64,000 nucleotides of DNA from positions 744,001 through 808,000 of the forward strand of contig NZ_RKRA01000001.1 in NCBI RefSeq assembly GCF_003814705.1, in the 5' to 3' direction. The notes beneath the pieces are model-generated. The model saw only the letters and a list, made by a program, of their open reading frames with translations, did no database searches and was not told where the DNA came from. The position numbers were made by a program, and so were the translations under genes. The stretch is from Georgenia muralis (GTDB taxonomy: Bacteria > Actinomycetota > Actinomycetes > Actinomycetales > Actinomycetaceae). Within the stretch, counting starts at the first letter, position 1. Each line of letters begins with the position of its first letter. Below, piece after piece: positions 9,204 through 18,746 of the stretch.

Positions 9204-10754
9204 TCAGCCCTTGCCGTTGCCGTTGTTGCCGTTCGCGTTCTCGTTGGCGTTGGGGTTGGTGTTCTCGCCGGGAGACTTCTCGGTCGCGGCGGGGACCTGC
9301 GCGGGGGGCTCCTCCGCCGGGGCCACCTCCGCCGGTACCTCCTCCGCCGGGGCAGCCGGCGGCGCGGCGGGAGCGACGGGTGCCGGGGCGACGGGCGCCT
9401 CCGTCTGGGCCACCGGCTGGGCGGGCAGCTCCGGCTCGGCCGTCGCACTCTCCTCGGTCGGCGCCGCGGTCGGCTCCTCCGACGGGGCCTCGGAGCCCAG
9501 CGGTGCCTCGATCGCGGACAGGTCGGTGGAGGTCTTCGCGGCGTCGGCGGGGGGCCGGGTGGCCAGCGCGGCCCCGGTGACCAGGCCTGCGGCCACGGCG
9601 GCCGCGATGCCGAACCGCAGCCACCTGCCCTGTCCCGCCCGGGCCGGCGCGTAGGCCGGCAGACCGGTGGCCGTGGTCTCGGTGTCCGGCTCGTCCGGCG
9701 TCGCGCCGACCGACCGAACGGGCGCCGCGCCGACCGGGACCGCACCGAGCGGGAGGGCTGCGGCTGGGGACGCCGGGGCGGGCCGGGCGGGCCGTCCAGA
9801 AGTGAGCCCGACGGGGGTCGCCGACGGCGCGGGCGCGCCCGTCTCGGGCCAGTCCACCAGCGCCATCGCCCCGGTCGGCAGGTCGGTGACGTCGACGGAC
9901 CCCGCGGCGCCGGCGGCGCCCACGGCGGGGACCGCGCCGGAGCGCTCGGCCAGCCCGGCGAGCAGCTCGTGGGCCTGGACCGCCGTCGGGCGCCCGGCGG
10001 GGTCCTTCTCGAGCAGGGCGGTGACGAGGTCGTCGACCTCGGGCGCGACGCCGGGCACGAGGTCCTTCAGGCGCGGGGCGGGCTCGGCCACGTGCTGGTG
10101 CAGCACCGCGATCGGGGAGTCACCGGTGAACGGCGGACGGCCGGCGAGGAGGGTGGTGAGGAGGCAGCCGAGCGAGTACATGTCCGCGGCGGCGGTGACC
10201 GGTTCGGCGCGCGCCTGCTCGGGGGCCATGTACTCGGCCGTGCCCAGCGTGGTGCCGGGGCCGGTCAAGGCAGCGGCGGCGGCGTGCTCGACGGCGGCGA
10301 TCCCGAAGTCGACGACCGTGACCTTGTCCCCGTCGAGGAGGATGTTGGCGGGCTTGATGTCACGGTGGACGATCCCGGCGGCGTGGGCGACGGCGAGCGC
10401 GCCGGCGACCCGTGAGCCCACCCGGAGGGCGTCGGGCTCGGTGAGCGGACCCTCCTGCAGGACCGCGGCGAGGTTGTGCCCGCCGAGGAGCTCCATGACG
10501 AGGTAGGCGGTGTCGCCGTCGACGCCCGCGTCGTAGACGGTGACGACGTCGGGGTGGTCCAGGGCCGCGGTGGCCACGGCCTCGCGGCGCAGCCGGTCAC
10601 CGAGCGTGGGGTCACCGGCGGCGTCGAGGTCGACGGTCTTGACCGCGACCGAACGGCCGAGGACGAGGTCGCGCGCCGCCCAGACCTCGGCCATGCCGCC
10701 GCGGCCGAGGGGTCGCCTGAGCTCGTACCGGCCGGCGAGCACGACGTTCTCCAC
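9204..10754 (-). CDS. Transmembrane serine/threonine protein kinase (second kinase of cluster)
   Basis: 516 residues. The kinase domain is complete: Gly loop LGRGGMAEVW at 16-25, Lys39, HRDIKPANIL near 131, DFG and MAPEQ. A proline/alanine-rich juxtamembrane region leads to one membrane helix near 376-396 (FGIAAAVAAGLVTGAALA). The outer part is low-complexity, rich in Pro, Ala and Glu, and ends in an Asn/Gly-rich tail (NANENANGNNGNGKG); no PASTA repeats are seen. The GTG start was chosen because it places the Gly loop at the usual distance. It lies 97 bp downstream of the first kinase gene, probably in the same transcript. Confidence 0.9.
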   Translation of the reverse strand: MENVVLAGRYELRRPLGRGGMAEVWAARDLVLGRSVAVKTVDLDAAGDPTLGDRLRREAVATAALDHPDVVTVYDAGVDGDTAYLVMELLGGHNLAAVLQEGPLTEPDALRVGSRVAGALAVAHAAGIVHRDIKPANILLDGDKVTVVDFGIAAVEHAAAAALTGPGTTLGTAEYMAPEQARAEPVTAAADMYSLGCLLTTLLAGRPPFTGDSPIAVLHQHVAEPAPRLKDLVPGVAPEVDDLVTALLEKDPAGRPTAVQAHELLAGLAERSGAVPAVGAAGAAGSVDVTDLPTGAMALVDWPETGAPAPSATPVGLTSGRPARPAPASPAAALPLGAVPVGAAPVRSVGATPDEPDTETTATGLPAYAPARAGQGRWLRFGIAAAVAAGLVTGAALATRPPADAAKTSTDLSAIEAPLGSEAPSEEPTAAPTEESATAEPELPAQPVAQTEAPVAPAPVAPAAPPAAPAEEVPAEVAPAEEPPAQVPAATEKSPGENTNPNANENANGNNGNGKG

Positions 10755-10851
10755 GCCGACGATTGTCGCCCGCCACCGTCCGGTCGGCATCCGGTACGGC
10801 GGGGCTGGTCCTTCGTGGCAGGTCAGCGGGGGTGAGAGATCGGCCACACGC

Positions 10852-12438
10852 TCAGTCATCGCCGTCGTTCTCGTCGTCGCCGCCGCCGTTGCCGCGGTCG
10901 TTGCCCCGGCCCGAGCTGTCCTGCTCCAGCACCCCCGCACCGAGGAAGGCCTCGACCTCCACGGCGAGCGCGTCGCGGTCCGCGGGGTCGAGGCGGCCCT
11001 CGTCGGCGAGCTCGTCGGCCCGGGTGAGGAGGTCCTGGGCCTTGTCGGCAACCTTCTGCTCCTGGTCCTTCTCCCGCGCCGCGAGCACCTCGTCCCAGTC
11101 CTCGAGCAGGGTCTCGCGGACGTCCACGTCCGCCGGCAGGGCGACGATGAGTGCGGTGACCGGGTCGGTGTCGGCCGGTGGGGTGGCCGACACCGTGGGC
11201 TCGGTGGCGGGCGCCTCGGTGGCGGGTGCCTCGGTGGCGGGTGCCTCGGTGGCGGGTGCGTCCGTGGCGGGTGCGTCCGTGGGCTCGGCACCGGCGCCCT
11301 CGGTCGTCTGCTCCTGGACGGTCGGCCGGGCGTCCGCCTCCGGGCCGGGCCCGGTCGGCGGCCGCAACGACCAGGCGACGACGGCGAGGAGCAGCAGCAC
11401 CGCGGCGACGACGACGGCCGGGCCGACCCAGCGACGCTCGGCGGGACGGCGCACGGTCGTCGCGCCGGCTGATCCGGACCGCCCGGCACCGGCCGCGGCT
11501 GCACCGGCCGCGGCTGCACCGGCGGCGGCAGCTGCGGCGGTGGGCATGGCGCGCGTCGTTCCCGCCGCGAGCACCGTGGTGGGTGCGGTCGGAGCTCCCG
11601 CCGGCGCCGCCGCGGCGCCGGCGGAGCCGCCGGAGCGGGCCCCGGCGAGCACGCGGGCGGCGTCGGCCGCCGCCGGCCGGGACGCCGGGTCCTTCGCGAG
11701 CAGCGCCTCGACGAGAGCATCTGCGTCGGCGGGCACCTCCGGGCGCAGCTCACCCAGGCGCGGCGGCACCTCCTCGAGGTGACGGCGGAGGACCTCGACG
11801 GGGTGCCCGCCGGTGAACGGCGGCCGGCCGGTGACCATCGCGACGAGGAGGCACCCGAACGCGTACATGTCGGTGGCGGCGGAGACGGCGCCGCCGTTCG
11901 ATTGCTCGGGTGCCATGTACTCCGCGGTGCCGATCGTCGTGCCCGTGGCGGTGAGCCCGGCGCCGGCCTCCTGCTCCACGGCGGCGATGCCGAAGTCGAC
12001 GACCGTCACGCTCTCGCCGTCGACGATGACGTTGCCGGGCTTGACGTCGCGGTGGACGATCCCGGCGGCGTGGGCGGCCGCGAGCGCGCCGGCCACCTTC
12101 TCCCCCACCCGCAGGGCCTCGGGGACCGGCAGCGGGCCCTCGCGCAGCACCGCGGCGAGGTCGCGGCCCGGGAGAAGCTCCATGACGATGTAGGCGGTGT
12201 CGCCGTCGACGCCGGTGTCGTAGACCGTGACGATGCCCGGGTGGGCCAGGGCGGCGGTGGCACGGGCCTCGCGCCGCAGGCGCTCGCCGAGGGTGGGGTC
12301 GTGGGCGGCGGCGAGGTCGACCGTCTTGACCGCGACCGTGCGCCCGAGGACGGCGTCATGGGCCTGGTGGACCTCCGCCATACCGCCCCGGCCGATGGAC
12401 CGCTCGAGCCGGTAGCGGCCGGCGAGGAGGACAGTCAT
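10852..12438 (-). CDS. Transmembrane serine/threonine protein kinase (first kinase of cluster)
   Basis: 528 residues. Gly loop IGRGGMAEV at 15-23, Lys38, HRDVKPGNVI, DFG and MAPEQ are intact. A hydrophobic helix near 335-357 (VGPAVVVAAVLLLLAVVAW) separates the cytoplasmic kinase from an outer region with about five ATEAP-type repeats, a charged helical stretch (near EKDQEQKVADKAQDLL) and an acidic Gly/Asn/Asp tail. The ATG at 12438 follows an RBS (gatggagg). The two kinases share about the same first 270 residues, so they look like an old tandem duplication whose outer domains have diverged. Ligand and targets are unknown. Confidence 0.9.
   Translation of the reverse strand: MTVLLAGRYRLERSIGRGGMAEVHQAHDAVLGRTVAVKTVDLAAAHDPTLGERLRREARATAALAHPGIVTVYDTGVDGDTAYIVMELLPGRDLAAVLREGPLPVPEALRVGEKVAGALAAAHAAGIVHRDVKPGNVIVDGESVTVVDFGIAAVEQEAGAGLTATGTTIGTAEYMAPEQSNGGAVSAATDMYAFGCLLVAMVTGRPPFTGGHPVEVLRRHLEEVPPRLGELRPEVPADADALVEALLAKDPASRPAAADAARVLAGARSGGSAGAAAAPAGAPTAPTTVLAAGTTRAMPTAAAAAAGAAAAGAAAAGAGRSGSAGATTVRRPAERRWVGPAVVVAAVLLLLAVVAWSLRPPTGPGPEADARPTVQEQTTEGAGAEPTDAPATDAPATEAPATEAPATEAPATEPTVSATPPADTDPVTALIVALPADVDVRETLLEDWDEVLAAREKDQEQKVADKAQDLLTRADELADEGRLDPADRDALAVEVEAFLGAGVLEQDSSGRGNDRGNGGGDDENDGDD
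11201..11280 (-). repeat. 15-bp tandem repeat inside kinase gene (ATEAP repeats)
   Basis: About five copies of a 15-bp unit (tcggtggcgggtgcc, with c/t and cct/cgt variants) encode the ATEAP/ATDAP repeats of the extracytoplasmic linker. Such repeats may change copy number by slippage and alter stalk length. Confidence 0.8.
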
Positions 12439-12486
12439 GACCTCCATCATCACCGACGCCCCGGGCACGGGCGAGCCGGGCCCCGC

Positions 12487-13263
12487 TCAGGGGCCGGGGA
12501 GGAACTCCTTGAGCCGCAGCGCCAGCTCGCGGTCGCCCTGCAGGCGCAGGCGTGGGGAGGTCAGCGGCAGGCGTCCGTAGGCGGCCAGGAGCACGGCGTC
12601 GTCGTCGCCGCCGATGACGACGGCGGGCGCCCGGGTCGGCTCGGCCCAGCCGGCGGGGGTGTACTCGGCCGCGACGACGACGGCCTCGCCGCGCAGCTCG
12701 AAGCCGGTCCCGGCGGGCGGCGCGGTCATCGCGGCCGCGGCAAGCGTGCCCCACAGGGTCTGCAGCACGCCGGCGGCGGCGGCGTGGGTGCCCGGGTGGA
12801 GCCGGTCGTCGTCGCCGAGGGCGTGCGCGAGGTCGCTGCGGTGCAGCGCGGCCTCCATGACGAAGATGTGCAGCGCGAGCGCCATCGGCAGGTCGCCGTA
12901 GGGCATCGGCGCGACCGCGCCGGGGTCGGTCGGGGCGGCGGCGAGCGCGGCGAGGAGCCGCTTCCGAGCCGCGCGGAGAGCGGGCACGAGGGTCTCGACG
13001 GGGCCGTCGTGGGTGACACCGCGGGCGCGCCGGTCCGCGTCGTGCGCGCCGGCGGGGGCGTCGGCGTCGGCGACGTCGGTGTTGGCGGCCGCGAGCTCGA
13101 GCGCCTCGGCCTCGAGGGTCATCCCCCAGTGGGCGTGCCGGGCCAGGTCGGCAACGTCCCAGCCCTCGAGGCGGGTGGGGACCGACCAGACGTCGGGGCC
13201 GGCGGCGTGGAGGAGATCGATGAAGGCCGCCCAGTCCCGCCCGACGTGCCCGGTGGTGCTCAT
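12487..13263 (-). CDS. DinB/mycothiol-dependent maleylpyruvate isomerase-fold protein
   Basis: 258 residues. The N-terminal half has the DinB-like four-helix bundle of mycothiol-dependent isomerases, with candidate metal ligands in LARHAHWG and in the EAALHRSDL segment (Glu and His). The C-terminal half resembles the small SCP2-like domain often fused to it. A strong RBS (aaaggag) precedes the ATG. It overlaps the cyclase gene upstream by 4 bases (ATGA), so the two proteins are made together. Many family members act as thiol-transferases or isomerases using mycothiol, but the substrate here is unknown. Confidence 0.8.
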   Translation of the reverse strand: MSTTGHVGRDWAAFIDLLHAAGPDVWSVPTRLEGWDVADLARHAHWGMTLEAEALELAAANTDVADADAPAGAHDADRRARGVTHDGPVETLVPALRAARKRLLAALAAAPTDPGAVAPMPYGDLPMALALHIFVMEAALHRSDLAHALGDDDRLHPGTHAAAAGVLQTLWGTLAAAAMTAPPAGTGFELRGEAVVVAAEYTPAGWAEPTRAPAVVIGGDDDAVLLAAYGRLPLTSPRLRLQGDRELALRLKEFLPGP

Positions 13264-16200
13264 GTCCGTGGCTCCTTTCCCGTGAGCTGCGCCGTCGAGC
13301 GTGCGGCGAGGGCCCACGCACCGAGCGCGTCGTTGAGCTCGGCGGCGGCGCGGAGGTGCGCCTGGGCGCCGACCGCGTCCCCGGCACCGCGCAGGGCGAG
13401 GCCGAGGAAGTGGTCCGCGGCGCCGAGGCACAGCGCCCCGGAGCCGAGGACGACCACGTGGCCCGCCCACGGCGCGAGCTCGCGGGCGAGCGCCGCGCAC
13501 TGCCCGGGGGCGCCGACGGCGGCACCGACCTCGGCGAGGTAGGACAGCGTCGTGCTGCGGCTGAGGTCGGTGGAGACGTTCGCGAAGTCCCGCCGGGCGT
13601 AGTGCTCGAACCCCTCGCGAGCGCCGTCGCGGTCGCCGCCGAGGAGCTGGACCAGCGCGCGGGCGAAGACCCACCGGTCGGGGTCGGCGTCGGCATACCC
13701 GCCGATCTCGGCCGCCAGTCCCGCCGCGACGTCACCGGTCATCCGGCCGAGCTCGAGGAGCTGGATGCTGCGCACGAGCGCGGTGTCGCGGTAGTGCGAG
13801 CGCGCTCCCTGGTCGGCGAAGGCCTCCACGAGCGCGGGTGCACCGGTGTGGTCGCCCGCGAGGAGGGCACGCATCGACCGCCACATCGCGGGGTACCACA
13901 GGTAGAGCGGTCGCCCCAGCTCGGTCGCGAGGTCGGTGGCCCGGACCTGGGCGCGGTCGGCGGCCGGCAGTTCGCCGGCCTCGAGCTGGTCGACGAGCTC
14001 GAGCCGGGCCGCCTCCAGACGCAGCTCGCCGTCACCCGTGCGCTCCGCGGCCTCGACGGCGCGGCGGATGCCCGCCAGCCGGGCGGTCAGGTCCGCCGGG
14101 GTGTCCTGACCCGCGCGCAGGGCGAGGTGGGCCTCGGCGACGGCGCGCGGCTCGTCCCCCGCCTCGGCGAGGCGGACGGCCTGGGTTCCGGCCGCGACGC
14201 CCTCCTCCCGGCGCCCCGAGTACACCAGCGCCCGCCCGAGGGCGGCGAGGACGCGGACGCGGGGGTCGACGGCGGCGTCGGCGTGCTCCGCGGGCCCGCC
14301 GTCGGAGGCGGCCGGCGGGTCGACCGCGAGCGCGTCGAGCGCCGCCCGCAGGAGCGTGAGCGACTCCTCGCCCCACACCGGTCGGGGGAGCCGGCTGGCG
14401 AAGAGGGCGTTCTCGTAGCCCAGCGCGGCCTCGACGAGCGCGGCGGCGTCCGCACCGGCGCCGTCGGCACGCGCCGGCGCACGAGCGCCGTCGGCACGCG
14501 CCAGCACACCGGCGTCGCGGAACCCCCGCAGCGCCTCCTCGAGCCGGCCCGAGCGGCGCAGCGCCTCGGCGTGGGCGAGGGTGCGGCGCAGCCGGTCCGC
14601 GGGCATAGCGGCGGCGTCGACGGCCAGGGCCCGGCCCAGCAGCTCCGCCGCTCGCTGCGGTGAGCTGACGAGGTGCTCGGCCGCCGCGCGCTCGAGGAGG
14701 TCAGCCGCCTCCACGGCCACCTCGGCCACCGGCCGCCCGTCGAGGTCGGTCGCGGTGGCGGGCAGGGCCGCCAGGGCCAGGGCCAGGTGGACGCCGACGA
14801 GCTCGCGGGAGCCGTGCTCGCCCACCCAGCGGGCGAAGCGCGCGTGGAGCCCGGCCCGGCGCCGGCGTGAGAGCGAGGCGTAGGCCGTGTCGCGCAGCAG
14901 GGCGTGGCGGTAGGTGTACGAGGCGCCGCCAGCCGGGCCGTCGTGCGGGCCGTGCAGCAGCCCGACGACGGTGAGGCGGTGCAGGGCGGGGGTCGCGTCG
15001 TCGTCGATCCCGAGCACCCCCAGCGCACCCGCCGGGAAGGTCGTGCCGGGCACCGACCCGCCCTCGACGACGGCACGCGGTCCCTCGGGGAGCCGGTCCA
15101 GCTGCGCCTGGTAGATCGCCTGGACGGTGGTGGGCAGCACCGGCTCCTGCGGGCCGGCGGTGAAGCGCCACCCGGGCTCGTCGGGCCGGAGGACGCCGGC
15201 GAGCATCCACGAGCGCAGCAGCTCCTCGACGAAGAGCGGGTTGCCGCCGGACGCCGCGAGGATCCCCTCGCGGTACCGCGCGGGGACCGTGCCCCGCCCG
15301 ACGAGCGCCTCGACCATCGCCGACGTCGCCGCGACGGCCAGCGGCGGCAGGTGCAGCACGGGCAGCAGGCCGAGCACCGGGTCACCGATGATCACCGGGT
15401 ACGGCCGCGAGGTCAGCACGACCATCCCACGGACGTGGCCGAGGAGGTGGGCGAGGAACGCGCGCAGGTCCGGCCCGGCCAGGTGGGCGTCCTCGACCAC
15501 CCACAGCGGGGCCGGCCCGGCCTGCGGCCCGGGTGCGTCGGTCGAGGCCAGGGCGGCGAGCGCCGCGGACCACGAGGCGAACAGGTCCGTCTGCTCGGCC
15601 GCGAGCGCCCGCCCGGCCAGCAGGTCGGCGACGTGGGTGGCCACGGTGCGGGCGTGGGCCGGCCCGAAGCCGGCCTCCTCGAGACGTCGGGCGACGACGG
15701 CGCCCGGGTCGTCCACCGGCGTGGCGGTTGCGGCCAGAGCCGCGCGGAGCAGCGCGGCGACCGCCCCGTACCCGTCGCCGTCGCGTCGCAGCCGGGCCTC
15801 CAGCACCGTGTGGCCGGCGGCCCGGACGCGGACCGCGAGCTCCTCGACCAGCCGGCTCTTGCCGACGCCGGGCGGCGCGGAGACGACGATGCCCGTGCTC
15901 GCGTCACCGGCAGCGGCCAGCCGCTCCATCAGCCCGGCGAGCTGCTCCTCCCGGCCGACCGTGGGGGCCCGGAGACCGTGCGGCGCCAGGCCGCGCGGCA
16001 CCGGACGGGGCGGCCCCGGCCGGAAGACCCGCACCGGCGCGGTCCGGCCGCGCAGGACCCGTTCCCCCGCCGGCTCGACCGCGTAGGCGTGCGCCACCCC
16101 GAACGCCGTCTCCGCCCCGAGGAGCACCTCACCCGGTTCCGCCGCGACCTGGAGCCGGGCGGCGGTGTTGACGACGTCGCCCGTCACCCGCCACTGCGAC

Positions 16201-16550
16201 CCTGCGCGGGAGACCGCGACCTCGCCGGTGTTGACCCCTACCCGCAGGTCGAGCGGGCCGAGGGCGTCGGTCGCGAGCGACCGGACTGCCTCGACCAGTC
16301 CGGTGGCGGCGCGGACGGCCGCCACGGCGTCGTCGTCGGTGGCGGACTGGACGCCGAAGGTGGCCATGACGGCGTCGCCGATGAACTTCTCGGTGCGCCC
16401 GCCGTGGGCCTCGATGACCTCGGCGGCGCGTGCGAAGTAGTCCTCCTGGACGCGGGCGACGTCCTCGGGGTCGAGGTTCTCGGACAGCCCGGTGAATCCA
16501 ACGAGGTCTGCGAACACCACGCTGACGACACGACGCTCGATCCGCTCCAT
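13260..16550 (-). CDS. Class III nucleotide cyclase fused to AAA ATPase and TPR-like region
   Basis: 1096 residues in three parts. Residues 1 to about 190 form a class III cyclase domain with both metal Asp positions (VFADLVGFT and FIGDAVMA), the purine-selecting Lys in EKFIGD, and the NTAARL transition-state Asn/Arg, so catalysis looks possible. Residues from about 220 carry an STAND-type AAA module with P-loop PPGVGKS. The second half is helical, TPR-like. Such cyclase/STAND/TPR proteins act as signal-controlled regulators. It is the first gene of a leftward cluster with the DinB-like protein and two kinases. No LuxR DNA-binding domain is visible at the C terminus. Confidence 0.9.
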   Translation of the reverse strand: MERIERRVVSVVFADLVGFTGLSENLDPEDVARVQEDYFARAAEVIEAHGGRTEKFIGDAVMATFGVQSATDDDAVAAVRAATGLVEAVRSLATDALGPLDLRVGVNTGEVAVSRAGSQWRVTGDVVNTAARLQVAAEPGEVLLGAETAFGVAHAYAVEPAGERVLRGRTAPVRVFRPGPPRPVPRGLAPHGLRAPTVGREEQLAGLMERLAAAGDASTGIVVSAPPGVGKSRLVEELAVRVRAAGHTVLEARLRRDGDGYGAVAALLRAALAATATPVDDPGAVVARRLEEAGFGPAHARTVATHVADLLAGRALAAEQTDLFASWSAALAALASTDAPGPQAGPAPLWVVEDAHLAGPDLRAFLAHLLGHVRGMVVLTSRPYPVIIGDPVLGLLPVLHLPPLAVAATSAMVEALVGRGTVPARYREGILAASGGNPLFVEELLRSWMLAGVLRPDEPGWRFTAGPQEPVLPTTVQAIYQAQLDRLPEGPRAVVEGGSVPGTTFPAGALGVLGIDDDATPALHRLTVVGLLHGPHDGPAGGASYTYRHALLRDTAYASLSRRRRAGLHARFARWVGEHGSRELVGVHLALALAALPATATDLDGRPVAEVAVEAADLLERAAAEHLVSSPQRAAELLGRALAVDAAAMPADRLRRTLAHAEALRRSGRLEEALRGFRDAGVLARADGARAPARADGAGADAAALVEAALGYENALFASRLPRPVWGEESLTLLRAALDALAVDPPAASDGGPAEHADAAVDPRVRVLAALGRALVYSGRREEGVAAGTQAVRLAEAGDEPRAVAEAHLALRAGQDTPADLTARLAGIRRAVEAAERTGDGELRLEAARLELVDQLEAGELPAADRAQVRATDLATELGRPLYLWYPAMWRSMRALLAGDHTGAPALVEAFADQGARSHYRDTALVRSIQLLELGRMTGDVAAGLAAEIGGYADADPDRWVFARALVQLLGGDRDGAREGFEHYARRDFANVSTDLSRSTTLSYLAEVGAAVGAPGQCAALARELAPWAGHVVVLGSGALCLGAADHFLGLALRGAGDAVGAQAHLRAAAELNDALGAWALAARSTAQLTGKEPRT

Positions 16551-16793
16551 CGAGGCTGAAGATAGTCGTCGCGGGGCGCGCTCACGGCGGCTTTTCGGCG
16601 GCTGTCCGCACCGTGGGCGCGGGGTCGGAGAGACGACGGTCCGGCTGACTCTCCTGGCCGCGGGAGGGGTGATGTGTTTCGGCGGTGTGCAGGGATCGAG
16701 CGTCGTGGCGGGCAGGGCGAACCAGCTGTTCGATCCGCCGTCAGCCGCTCGACATCAGTACGCCGTGCTCGGCGATCGCCGCGGACGGTGTGG

Positions 16794-17270
16794 TCAGGCG
16801 TCGAGGCGCGCGGCGACGTCCGCCGGGAACCCGCCCGTCGCGACCGGACCCCACCGGGTCGGGGTGATCCGGATGAGGGACTTGCCCTGGAGCACCATCG
16901 CCGCGCGGTACTCCGCCCAGTCCGGGTGCTCGCCGGCGATGCAGCGGTAGTAGTCGACGAGCCCGTCGACGGCGTCGGGCGTGTGGAGCACCTCGGCGTC
17001 GCCGTCGACCTGGACGTAGGGGCCGTCCCACGTGTCGGAGAGCACGCAGACCGAGGCCCGCGGGTCGCGCTGGAGGTTCACGGCCTTGGCCCGGGCGGGG
17101 TAGGTCGAGATGACGATGCGGCCCTCGCCGTCCACACCGCCCGCGACCGGGGAGACCTGGGGCCGGCCGTCCTTGCGCAGGGTGACCAGGAGCATGTGGT
17201 GTCGCGGACGGACGAAGTCCAGGAGCCCGGCGAGGTCGACCTGCTGCGTCGTCGCGATCGTTCTGGCCAT
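16794..17270 (-). CDS. PPOX-class (pyridoxamine 5'-phosphate oxidase-like) protein, probably F420- or flavin-dependent
   Basis: 158 residues with the split-barrel fold: [19 protein letters not shown], then [24 protein letters not shown] and [10 protein letters not shown]. These motifs match the actinobacterial PPOX subfamily that often binds coenzyme F420. The ATG at 17270 starts at the fold; the longer frame upstream runs antisense through TrpB2. It is divergent from the TrpB2 gene with 97 bp between the start codons. The substrate is unknown. Confidence 0.85.
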   Translation of the reverse strand: MARTIATTQQVDLAGLLDFVRPRHHMLLVTLRKDGRPQVSPVAGGVDGEGRIVISTYPARAKAVNLQRDPRASVCVLSDTWDGPYVQVDGDAEVLHTPDAVDGLVDYYRCIAGEHPDWAEYRAAMVLQGKSLIRITPTRWGPVATGGFPADVAARLDA

Positions 17271-17367
17271 GGTCCCGATCCTATGGGCCGGCCCGGGACG
17301 GCGACATCCCTTCCCCCGCGCATGGCTACGCTGGCGCCGCACCCTCTCGACGACGAAGGACGGCCCA

Positions 17368-18687
17368 GTGAGCACCCCGGACATGACGACGGCGCCGGTC
17401 GCGGCGCGCAGCACCGACCCCCTGGGCATCGAGGTGCCCTCGACCGTGCCGACGCACTGGTACAACCTCGCCGCCGACCTGCCCGAGCCCACCCCGCCGC
17501 ACCTGCACCCCGGCACGAAGGAGCCGCTCGGCCCGGCGGACCTCGCGCCGCTGTTCCCCATGGCGCTCATCGAGCAGGAGGTCACCACCGAGCGCTACGT
17601 GGAGATCCCGCAGACGGTGCGGGAGATCTACGCCCTGTGGCGGCCCTCGCCGCTCATCCGCGCGCACCGCCTCGAGCGGGCGCTGGGGTCGCGGGCGCGG
17701 ATCTACTACAAGTACGAGGGCGTCTCGCCCGCCGGGTCGCACAAGCCCAACACCGCCGTCGCGCAGGCGTACTACAACGCCGTCGAGGGCGTCACGCGGC
17801 TGACCACGGAGACCGGCGCGGGCCAGTGGGGCGCCTCGCTGTCGCTCGCGTGCGCGCTGCTGGGGATGACGTGCGAGGTGTGGCAGGTGCGCAGCTCCTA
17901 CGACGCCAAGCCCTACCGCCGCTTCCAGATGGAGACCTACGGCAGCGTGTGCCACTCCTCCCCGTCCGAGCTGACCGAGGCCGGCCGGGCGATGCTCGCG
18001 GCCGACCCCGACACCACCGGCTCGCTCGGCATGGCGATCTCCGAGGCGGTGGAGGTCGCGGCGAAGGACCCCGGCGCCCACTACTCCCTCGGCAGCGTCC
18101 TCAACCACGTCATGCTCCACCAGAGCGTCATCGGCCAGGAGGTGCTCGTCCAGCTCGAGGAGGCGGGCGAGCGGCAGGCCGACGTCGTCTTCGGCTGCGC
18201 CGGCGGCGGGTCGAACCTCGCCGGGCTGACCTTCCCCCTCATCGGGCAGAACCTGCGCGAGGGCACGACGACGCGCGTGGTCGCGTGCGAGCCGGCCGCC
18301 TGCCCGTCCCTGACCCAGGGCGAGTACCGCTACGACCACGGTGACGTCGCCGGCCTTACCCCGCTGCTGAAGATGCACACCCTGGGCAAGGACTTCGTCC
18401 CGCCCGCCATCCACGCCGGCGGGCTGCGCTACCACGGCATGGCGCCGATGGTCTCGCACGCCCTCAACCTCGGGCTGCTCTCCGCGGTGGCGGTCGAGCA
18501 GGACGACGCCTTCCGCGCCGGGGTGCAGTTCGCCCGCGCCGAGGGCATCATTCCGGCGCCGGAGTCCACACACGCCGTCGCCGCGGCGATGGACCACGCC
18601 CGGACGGCGCCCGAGGGCGAGGTGATCGTCATCGGGCTGTCCGGCAACGGGGTGCTCGACCTGCCGGCGTACGGGTCGTACGTCTGA
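17368..18687 (+). CDS. TrpB2-type tryptophan synthase beta-like PLP enzyme
   Basis: 439 residues, the length of the TrpB2 group, which has an N-terminal extension relative to classical TrpB. The PLP Lys lies in GSHKPNTA at about residue 126 and the phosphate loop is GCAGGGSN. The GTG has an RBS (gaagga). TrpB2 joins indole and serine to tryptophan (EC 4.2.1.20), possibly with free indole, since this group cannot form the usual tight TrpA complex. No trpA or other trp gene is adjacent, so a salvage or accessory role is plausible. Confidence 0.9.
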   Translation: MSTPDMTTAPVAARSTDPLGIEVPSTVPTHWYNLAADLPEPTPPHLHPGTKEPLGPADLAPLFPMALIEQEVTTERYVEIPQTVREIYALWRPSPLIRAHRLERALGSRARIYYKYEGVSPAGSHKPNTAVAQAYYNAVEGVTRLTTETGAGQWGASLSLACALLGMTCEVWQVRSSYDAKPYRRFQMETYGSVCHSSPSELTEAGRAMLAADPDTTGSLGMAISEAVEVAAKDPGAHYSLGSVLNHVMLHQSVIGQEVLVQLEEAGERQADVVFGCAGGGSNLAGLTFPLIGQNLREGTTTRVVACEPAACPSLTQGEYRYDHGDVAGLTPLLKMHTLGKDFVPPAIHAGGLRYHGMAPMVSHALNLGLLSAVAVEQDDAFRAGVQFARAEGIIPAPESTHAVAAAMDHARTAPEGEVIVIGLSGNGVLDLPAYGSYV

Positions 18688-18716
18688 CGCGCACCCGCCT
18701 CGACGGCGGTCCCCAC

Positions 18717-18746
18717 CTGACCCGACCCCCTGACAGCCCGGGTCAG
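18717..18746. terminator. Bidirectional stem-loop between TrpB2 and HNH genes
   Basis: ctgacccg at 18717-18724 pairs with cgggtcag at 18739-18746. It sits between convergent genes and overlaps the HNH stop codon, so it can end both transcripts. Confidence 0.5.

Noticed and set aside
14904-16559. 550-codon plus-strand frame opposite the cyclase gene
   Set aside because: It mirrors the codon pattern of the minus-strand gene, is Arg/Gly/Asp rich and has no domain.
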